Positions 19,892 through 23,371 of a stretch of DNA of 23,371 nt are shown one piece after another. The stretch lies in IMG/VR virus record IMGVR_UViG_3300013137_002543, positions 1 to 23,371 of that record; one strand, given 5' to 3'. A model generated the notes under the pieces. It did not search any database. It saw nothing but the letters and a program-made list of their open reading frames with translations, and was not told the DNA's origin. The stretch comes from a virus. The first letter of the stretch is position 1, and every line of letters starts with the position of its first letter. The position numbers and the translations under genes were made by a program.

Positions 19892-20145
19892 CGGATCTCC
19901 TGGACTACGAGGGCGGGCTTGGGGGTGTGGAGGTCGTGGTCCTCGGGCCGGAAGGGGCCGCAGACCCGGACCTGCTGCTTGTGGCCGGTGGCCAGCGCGC
20001 GGCGCACGGCCACGTCGATGGCCCGCTCCAGTGGCGAGCGGCGGCGCGACAGCGGGCGCCCCTTGGTCAGGGTGCCGATCTGGCCCATGACCATCAGGTC
20101 TCGGTGCCTGGGCGGACCGCTGGGGTCGAACGGGATCTCCCTCAC
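19888..20145 (-). CDS. hypothetical basic protein, 85 aa
   Basis: An 85-aa protein, MREIPFDPSGPPRHRDL and then a basic helical stretch LSRRRSPLERAIDVAVRRAL, ending in strands (QQVRVCGPF, PALVVQEIR). It could be a small DNA- or RNA-binding protein, judged only by charge. GTG at 20145 overlaps the upstream stop. No family recognised. Confidence 0.6.
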   Translation of the reverse strand: MREIPFDPSGPPRHRDLMVMGQIGTLTKGRPLSRRRSPLERAIDVAVRRALATGHKQQVRVCGPFRPEDHDLHTPKPALVVQEIR

Positions 20146-20540
20146 TTGGTCCGCCCCTTCTTGACCAGCACGACGTTGGACGCCGTGGGGAACAGGGCGA
20201 TCCCGTGCCAGCTGCTGCACCGGACCTCGACGTGGTCGCCCTGGTCGATGAAGTCCAGCTGGAAGGAGTCGCGCTTGGGGTCCTCCTCGCCCAGCCGCTC
20301 GATCCACGACACGGCGTCGGTGTAGCGGCCGGCCAGCGGCCGACGGTCGGGGTCCGAGCTGGTGCCCGTCCCGAAGGTGGAGGACCCGTCGCCGGCCAGC
20401 TCGGCGGTCAGCCGCTCGACCTCGGCCTCGAGGTCCTGGATGGCGCGGTCCTGCCGCTCGACCAGCTTGCGCACCCAGCTCGGGACGCCCGTCTTGGTGC
20501 CCTCGAGCCGCTTGCGCTCGGTCACTTCCCTGCGGCTCAT
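20142..20540 (-). CDS. coiled-coil hypothetical protein, 132 aa
   Basis: A 132-aa protein. Residues about 20-52 form a coiled coil (VRKLVERQDRAIQDLEAEV, then ERLTAELAG). A Ser/Thr/Gly linker follows, then a C-terminal beta-rich domain (DSFQLDFIDQGDHVEVRC, SNVVLVKKGRTK). It probably oligomerises through the helix. ATG at 20540 overlaps the upstream stop. Function unknown. Confidence 0.65.
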   Translation of the reverse strand: MSRREVTERKRLEGTKTGVPSWVRKLVERQDRAIQDLEAEVERLTAELAGDGSSTFGTGTSSDPDRRPLAGRYTDAVSWIERLGEEDPKRDSFQLDFIDQGDHVEVRCSSWHGIALFPTASNVVLVKKGRTK

Positions 20541-20800
20541 CGGATGCCCACCTTCCGGGCCCACTCGAGGACCCACTCGGGGACCGAGCCGCGGGCCTCG
20601 CTCCAGTTCGCCACGTAGAAGGACTTGTCGGCCCGCTCGTAGACGGCCTGGGCGAACAGGTGGCCCGTGTCGGGGCCGACCTCCATCTCCAGCTCGATCA
20701 CGCGGCTGCCCTGCGGGCCGTCCGGCCCGAGGCTGCGGCCCTTGGCCGCGTCGAGGCGGAGCGCGCGGACGCGCCCCGCCCCCTCGGTCTGCTCGCTCAT
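20537..20800 (-). CDS. hypothetical protein, 87 aa
   Basis: An 87-aa alpha/beta protein: a basic start (GRVRALRLDAAKGRSLG), an IELEMEV strand, HLFAQAVYERADKSFYVANW, and a closing helix VPEWVLEWARKVGIR. No family recognised. ATG at 20800 overlaps the DUF4258 gene stop (ATGA), so it is translated with it. A toxin-antitoxin-style pairing of the two is possible but unsupported by any motif in this protein. Confidence 0.6.
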   Translation of the reverse strand: MSEQTEGAGRVRALRLDAAKGRSLGPDGPQGSRVIELEMEVGPDTGHLFAQAVYERADKSFYVANWSEARGSVPEWVLEWARKVGIR

Positions 20801-21042
20801 CGCTCCCACTGCTCCTTCTTGTTCCACAGGACCGAGACGATGACCTTGTCCTCGCCCTCGACCTCGGCGGTGGCCACTGCGACCCCGCCGCGCTGGTACA
20901 TGACCCGGCCGGGCCCGTACTTCGACTGCTCGTACCGGTTGTCCCAGTCGACCAGGACGAGCTCGACGTCCGAGGCCGTCAGGCCCATCTCAACCATCCG
21001 CTGCGCCGCGTGGAACGACAGGCGCCAGTCCCTGATCCTCAT
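20797..21042 (-). CDS. DUF4258-like protein, 81 aa
   Basis: An 81-aa protein resembling DUF4258, a RelE/BrnT-like small fold: LSFHAAQRMVEMGLTASDVELVL (FHAAQRM near 10), a central GPGRVMYQRGGVAVATA and a final KVIVSVLW strand. Relatives include ribonuclease toxins, but catalytic residues cannot be confirmed. ATG at 21042 follows the GACCTGGGGAGGTC element (SD to ATG 4 nt). It is the first gene behind promoter copy C. Confidence 0.7.
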   Translation of the reverse strand: MRIRDWRLSFHAAQRMVEMGLTASDVELVLVDWDNRYEQSKYGPGRVMYQRGGVAVATAEVEGEDKVIVSVLWNKKEQWER

Positions 21043-21044
21043 CG

Positions 21045-21058
21045 GACCTCCCCAGGTC
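21045..21058 (-). promoter_or_regulatory. palindromic Shine-Dalgarno element, copy 2
   Basis: The minus strand reads GACCTGGGGAGGTC, identical over 14 nt to 223-236 and placed 2 nt before the ATG at 21042. The two downstream genes are unrelated, so the match is in the control element. Confidence 0.65.
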
Positions 21059-21091
21059 TCTCGCGGTGCCGTGTGCGCCGCTGATGAGATG

Positions 21092-21121
21092 AGTCTATGC
21101 CGCCGCTGGGGCCTGCGTACA
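21092..21121 (-). promoter_or_regulatory. phage-type promoter motif, copy C
   Basis: Leftward motif with -35-like TGTACG (21121-21116), an 18-nt spacer containing CAGGCCCCAG and GCGGC, and -10-like TAGACT (21097-21092). It aligns gap-free with copies A and B. The TAG stop of the preceding small gene forms the first bases of the -10. Confidence 0.65.
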
Positions 21122-21253
21122 CCCTTCCGGGGAAGTTTCCCCGGGAACTTTCCGGAGCGCGCGGCCGAGCCGGATGAGGAGGACGCCGAGGACGGCCAGG
21201 AGGAGGGCCGCGCAGTGGGCGCGGACCTCCTCGGGCTGGCCGAGCCGGCTCAC
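21095..21253 (-). CDS. small membrane protein, 52 aa
   Basis: A 52-residue protein: MSRLGQPEEVRAHCAALLLA continuing into a membrane helix (CAALLLAVLGVLLIRLG, 14-30), then a basic and polar tail. GTG at 21253 overlaps the upstream stop (GTGA). The last third is encoded over a hairpin and promoter copy C, so the tail may be constrained more by DNA function than by protein. Function unknown. Confidence 0.55.
   Translation of the reverse strand: MSRLGQPEEVRAHCAALLLAVLGVLLIRLGRALRKVPGETSPEGCTQAPAAA
21127..21144. terminator. perfect 8-bp inverted repeat upstream of promoter C
   Basis: CCGGGGAA and TTCCCCGG flank GT; as RNA this is a 7-bp stem with a 4-nt loop. It lies at the end of the previous transcription unit, 6 nt before promoter copy C. 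It may terminate leftward transcripts or act as an operator. No T-tract follows. Confidence 0.45.
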
Positions 21254-21504
21254 GGGCCGGCCTCCCCCTCGGCCTCCCTGATCGCCTCGGCCTCCCTGAC
21301 GATCAGCTCCGCCACGGCCTCGGGGTCCAGCCCCGTGCGTCGGGTGATCTGCAGGACCTGGACCATGGACACGGCCGGGATCAGCCCGGCCCTGTCGAGG
21401 GCCCTGATGGACTTGGCCCAGGCGTCCCGGCTCCAGGGCGTCACCGCGGCTAGGGCGTCGCAGGCCCGCTTGCCCTCGACCACCAGCTTCTCGTAGGCGC
21501 CCAT
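21250..21504 (-). CDS. hypothetical protein, 84 aa
   Basis: An 84-aa all-helical, acidic-tailed protein: MGAYEKLVVEGKRACDALAA, then SRDAWAKSIRALDRAGLIP, VQVLQITRRTGLDPEAVAEL, and EAEAIREAEGEAGP. The middle helices could be a helix-turn-helix, but no signature is clear. ATG at 21504 shares one base with the stop of the upstream gene. Confidence 0.6.
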   Translation of the reverse strand: MGAYEKLVVEGKRACDALAAVTPWSRDAWAKSIRALDRAGLIPAVSMVQVLQITRRTGLDPEAVAELIVREAEAIREAEGEAGP

Positions 21505-22169
21505 CAGCCGCGCCCCGTCTCGGCGAGCTCGACCCTGTGCTCGTCCGGCCAGACGGTGGCCCTCACAGCGTGGGCGCACGGCATCGCCAGGCAGTAGCCC
21601 TCCGCGAGGTTGGGGCTGTAGAGGCTGTCGACCGCGGCGCCGCAGGTCGGGCAGTTCGGGATCGCCGACCCGAAGGCCGAGGTGAACGGCCCGCCCCGGC
21701 GCTGGACCGTCTCGCCGTGGACGCGCCGCAGGCCGGCCAGGGTGCTGGCCAGGTGGTCCCGCTCCGCCTCGACGGCGGCGAGCCGCTGCTCGGCCAGGAT
21801 CCGCTGCTCGAGGGCCTCGACCCCGATCCGCTCGCACTCGACGGCGTGGTGCTCGAGGTCGGCGACCCTGATGCCGACGACCTGGGCCAGCCAGTCGCTG
21901 GCCTGCTCCCAGGCCTCGGGCAGCGGCGGGTCCTGGGGGTGCCTGGCGCCCCAGTTCCAGAGCAGGGCGGCGACGTGCTCGAGCCCGTCCAGCTCCTGCT
22001 CGGTCGGCGACTCTCCGCGGTAGCCCTCCAGCACCGCGTCGGCCAGCAGCTCGGCCAGGGGCCCCAGGTCCCGGCCCAGGACGTGGACGGTGAGCCAGTC
22101 GGGCAGCGAGGACGCGTCGACCAGCCGCTTCAGCAGGGCCTGGACGAGCTGCTCGCGGTGGCCGCTCAC
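21504..22169 (-). CDS. coiled-coil protein with C-terminal zinc ribbon, 221 aa
   Basis: A 221-aa protein. The first 100 residues are helical; about 105-145 form a coiled coil (CERIGVEALEQRILAEQRL, then EAERDHLASTL). A zinc ribbon follows with C173, C176 (NCPTCG) and C193, C198, H200 (YCLAMPCAH). It may bind nucleic acid as an oligomer. GTG at 22169 overlaps the upstream stop. No named family recognised. Confidence 0.65.
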   Translation of the reverse strand: MSGHREQLVQALLKRLVDASSLPDWLTVHVLGRDLGPLAELLADAVLEGYRGESPTEQELDGLEHVAALLWNWGARHPQDPPLPEAWEQASDWLAQVVGIRVADLEHHAVECERIGVEALEQRILAEQRLAAVEAERDHLASTLAGLRRVHGETVQRRGGPFTSAFGSAIPNCPTCGAAVDSLYSPNLAEGYCLAMPCAHAVRATVWPDEHRVELAETGRG

Positions 22170-22774
22170 TGCTCGATCCCCAGGTCGACGGGGCCGCCCG
22201 CGTTGAAGCAGGCCTCGCACTCGTCGGGCTTCCAGCCGCGCCAGTGGTCGAAGGCCGGGGAGGACAGGACCTCGGCGGGCTGGCCGTACTGGGTCGGGCA
22301 GAGGATCTCGACGAGGCGGGCCTGGTACTCCGGGCCGTAGGCCGGGACCTGGAGCTGCGACTGCTCGACCGCCCGGTCCTCGGCGGCCATGTTGGTCCGC
22401 CTCGCGAAGAGGTCCAGCACCTCGTTGGGGAACGACGCGGCCGGCTCCTCGGAGGACCCGTCGAACCACCAGAAGGTCAGGTCGACGCCGACCAGCTCCG
22501 GGTCGGTGTGGCCGGGGCGGAGCGTGAACCGGTGCGCGACCCAGCCCGGGCTGCCGGCCTCGCGGAGCTGGCGGTTGACCCTGCTCACCCTGACGGCGAT
22601 GCTGGCCCTGGCCCGCCTGGCCGCCTCGAGGCTGTTGTACTCCAGCTCCCAGGTCTTGGCCTCCCCGAGCCACGTGCGCCACGGGTAGACGGCCTGCCGG
22701 CCCCTGCCTGGTCGCCGGTTGCTGCCGGGCTGGCCGTACGGGATGCGGTCCCTGCCGCGCTTACCTGTTGACAC
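22166..22774 (-). CDS. hypothetical protein, 202 aa (first gene of the operon)
   Basis: A 202-aa protein with a basic N-terminus (STGKRGRDRIPYG, RRPGRGRQ), then a helix rich in Arg/Ala (LEAARRARASIAVRVSRV), a strand region (VDLTFWWFDG) and a C-terminal CEACF. No family is recognised. GTG at 22774 follows AAGGAG at 10 nt, and an overlapping out-of-frame GTG lies closer to that site, so the start is uncertain. It is the first gene after the long leader. Confidence 0.65.
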   Translation of the reverse strand: MSTGKRGRDRIPYGQPGSNRRPGRGRQAVYPWRTWLGEAKTWELEYNSLEAARRARASIAVRVSRVNRQLREAGSPGWVAHRFTLRPGHTDPELVGVDLTFWWFDGSSEEPAASFPNEVLDLFARRTNMAAEDRAVEQSQLQVPAYGPEYQARLVEILCPTQYGQPAEVLSSPAFDHWRGWKPDECEACFNAGGPVDLGIEQ

Positions 22775-22814
22775 CTGGTCACTGCTCCTTGGCCTCGAAC
22801 GTGTTGGTCGCTGA

Positions 22815-22831
22815 AGCCTAGCGCGCTGTCC
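22815..22831 (-). promoter_or_regulatory. possible promoter, -10 half matching the phage motif
   Basis: The minus strand reads GCGCGCTAGGCTTC across this site, matching copy B (GCGCGGTACGCTTC) at 12 of 14 positions around the -10 TAGGCT. The -35 half is not recognisable. It lies about 41 nt upstream of the GTG at 22774, so it probably starts the first transcription unit, perhaps with an activator. Confidence 0.45.
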
Positions 22832-22835
22832 GGAC

Positions 22836-22882
22836 CTAGCCGCTAGCCGGGCGGCCGCCGCCCACGCTCGGTTCACGCTCGG
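22836..22882. repeat. cluster of tandem repeats and palindrome upstream of the first gene
   Basis: Three elements in 47 bp: CTAGCCG twice in tandem (22836-22849), a 15-bp palindrome GGGCGGC-C-GCCGCCC (22849-22863), and CACGCTCGG twice at an 11-bp period (22863-22871 and 22874-22882). The one-turn spacing is what adjacent regulator-binding sites would show. Confidence 0.5.
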
Positions 22883-22904
22883 GAGGGCCGGTCGGGCACT
22901 GCGG

Positions 22905-23060
22905 ATTCTAAACAAGCTAACAGGACATAGACCCCCCTCCAGTCCTTTGTGCCGTCTGAGGCATTCTATTAGCTATTATCCTTTAGATAAAGATAGATCC
23001 CTTTATGTGGGAGGGGGGTATATCTCTTGTTATGTTCTTTAGTAGCGCTAGGGGATAGTA
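22905..23060. other. AT-rich island
   Basis: This stretch is markedly AT-rich in an otherwise GC-rich sequence. It contains GATAAT and TAGAAT -10-like hexamers on the minus strand, the inverted CTTTA-GA-TAAAG, and TAGCGCTA. It could be a DNA-unwinding region of an origin, a promoter region, or recently acquired DNA. Confidence 0.45.
22927..23023. repeat. long-range inverted repeat across the AT-rich island
   Basis: ATAGACCCCCCTCC (22927-22940) and GGAGGGGGGTATAT (23010-23023) are complementary at 13 of 14 positions, with 69 nt of AT-rich DNA between. They could form the base of a large stem or be paired binding sites. Confidence 0.45.
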
Positions 23061-23082
23061 CCCCGCCCCGGACCGCCACTGG

Positions 23083-23131
23083 ATGCCGGCCCGGGCGCCG
23101 CCTTCCGGCCCGCATGCCGCGCCCCGGGCGG
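23083..23131. repeat. imperfect direct repeat
   Basis: ATGCCGGCCCGGGCG (23083-23097) and ATGCCGCGCCCCGGGCGG (23114-23131) repeat the same pattern 31 bp apart, about three helical turns. The second copy runs into GGTAGGCTTC, which resembles the -10 side of the phage motif on the plus strand. Confidence 0.35.
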
Positions 23132-23210
23132 TAGGCTTCTCCTGTGGCCGCCCGCCGCCTGCCCAGCGACCGGGTCTCGGGGCCGCGCCGAGCACGACCG
23201 GGGAACCTTG

Positions 23211-23234
23211 CCAGCCCGACCCGACACGGGCTGG
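23211..23234. terminator. GC-rich hairpin, possible terminator
   Basis: CCAGCCCG and CGGGCTGG form a perfect 8-bp stem around an 8-nt loop. No T-tract follows on either strand. It may end transcription entering from the right or be an operator. Confidence 0.35.
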
Positions 23235-23306
23235 ATTCCATACCCGGCGTCTCCGCGGCCCCCGGCCCGCCCAGTCTCGGCAGGTAGCGTAACGGCCCAG
23301 GGGACA

Positions 23307-23363
23307 CCCCCCCCCCCCCCCCCCCCCCCCGCGCGCGCCGGGCCCCCCCCCCCCCCCCCCCCC
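23307..23363. other. long C homopolymers at the contig end
   Basis: C runs of 24 (23307-23330) and 21 (23343-23363) are separated by a short GC stretch. Poly-G read tails from two-colour sequencing give this pattern on the opposite strand, so the end is probably an assembly artefact and not a natural terminus. Confidence 0.6.
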
Positions 23364-23371
23364 GCCGCCCC

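Larger units (their letters stand above)
22775..23300. other. non-coding leader/control region
   Basis: No convincing gene is seen in about 525 nt. Short ORFs on both strands lack a Shine-Dalgarno and sensible composition. The region holds a -10-like site (22815-22820), tandem repeats and palindromes (22836-22882), an AT-rich island (22905-23060), a direct repeat pair (23083-23131) and a GC-rich hairpin (23211-23234). It is the obvious place for control of the leftward operon and a candidate replication origin. Confidence 0.5.

Noticed and set aside
22969-23307. 112-codon minus ORF and 69-codon plus ORF in the leader
   Set aside because: No Shine-Dalgarno, composition that changes abruptly with local GC, no motif; treated as non-coding.
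23307-23371. Phage genome terminus or telomere-like C repeats
   Set aside because: Uninterrupted C runs over 20 nt at the very edge are best explained by poly-G read artefacts in assembly.
1-23371. CRISPR array, insertion sequence, restriction-modification or known anti-phage defence operon
   Set aside because: No regularly spaced repeats, transposase, methyltransferase or defence gene set was found. The Cas4-like nuclease is explained by the replication/recombination cluster.

Overview
The window is one strongly GC-rich stretch that reads as the early/replication region of an actinobacteriophage (or a prophage of an actinobacterium). The case rests on two WhiB-like (Wbl) Fe-S regulators, a gene family essentially confined to actinobacteria and their phages, on many GTG starts, near-exclusive G/C at third codon positions, and dense gene packing with 4-bp ATGA/GTGA overlaps. 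Every supported gene is on the minus strand, so the genome reads from right (about 22774) to left (position 1). No structural, lysis or integrase gene is visible.

Layout in the direction of transcription. (1) 23371-22775: non-coding leader with an AT-rich island, inverted and tandem repeats, and two long C runs at the contig end that look like an assembly artefact. (2) 22774-21095: four genes (zinc-ribbon/coiled-coil and unknown proteins, one small membrane protein). (3) 21042-17209: regulatory and small-protein block behind a phage-type promoter: DUF4258 protein, several unknowns, two Wbl proteins, zinc-cluster proteins, a Myb/SANT-like DNA-binding protein. (4) 17041-11746: DUF932 protein, a frameshifted gene, tRNA-Arg(CCU), a small membrane protein, then nucleotide metabolism: DUF6378 protein, a thymidylate-synthase-fold enzyme with dCMP-hydroxymethylase-like residues, dCMP deaminase, HD phosphohydrolase, Vsr-like endonuclease. 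(5) 11619-373: replication and recombination: DNA polymerase I, RuvC-like resolvase, SNF2-family helicase, RNase H joined to a Cas4/RecB-like nuclease, Sak4-like ATPase, an SSB-like protein, MazG-like pyrophosphohydrolase, and a primase-helicase. (6) 331-1: terminator, another copy of the promoter, a 61-aa gene and the start of the next.

The most interesting signals lie between the genes. Three intergenic regions (260-289, 17119-17148, 21092-21121) carry gap-free copies of a 30-bp promoter-like motif. Two of the downstream genes share a 14-nt palindrome that folds over the ribosome-binding site. Four replication genes (primase-helicase, polymerase, resolvase, nuclease) are each preceded by a stem-loop with a six-base YGGGCR loop, then a GGAAGG Shine-Dalgarno and the start codon, which suggests shared control of translation. 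Other points are an RNase H/nuclease ORF with no stop between its parts but an internal start, two frame anomalies, a PolA with Leu at the position equivalent to E. coli Phe762, and a CCA-ending tRNA-like element upstream of the primase. All assignments come from reading motifs by eye; no database search was run.
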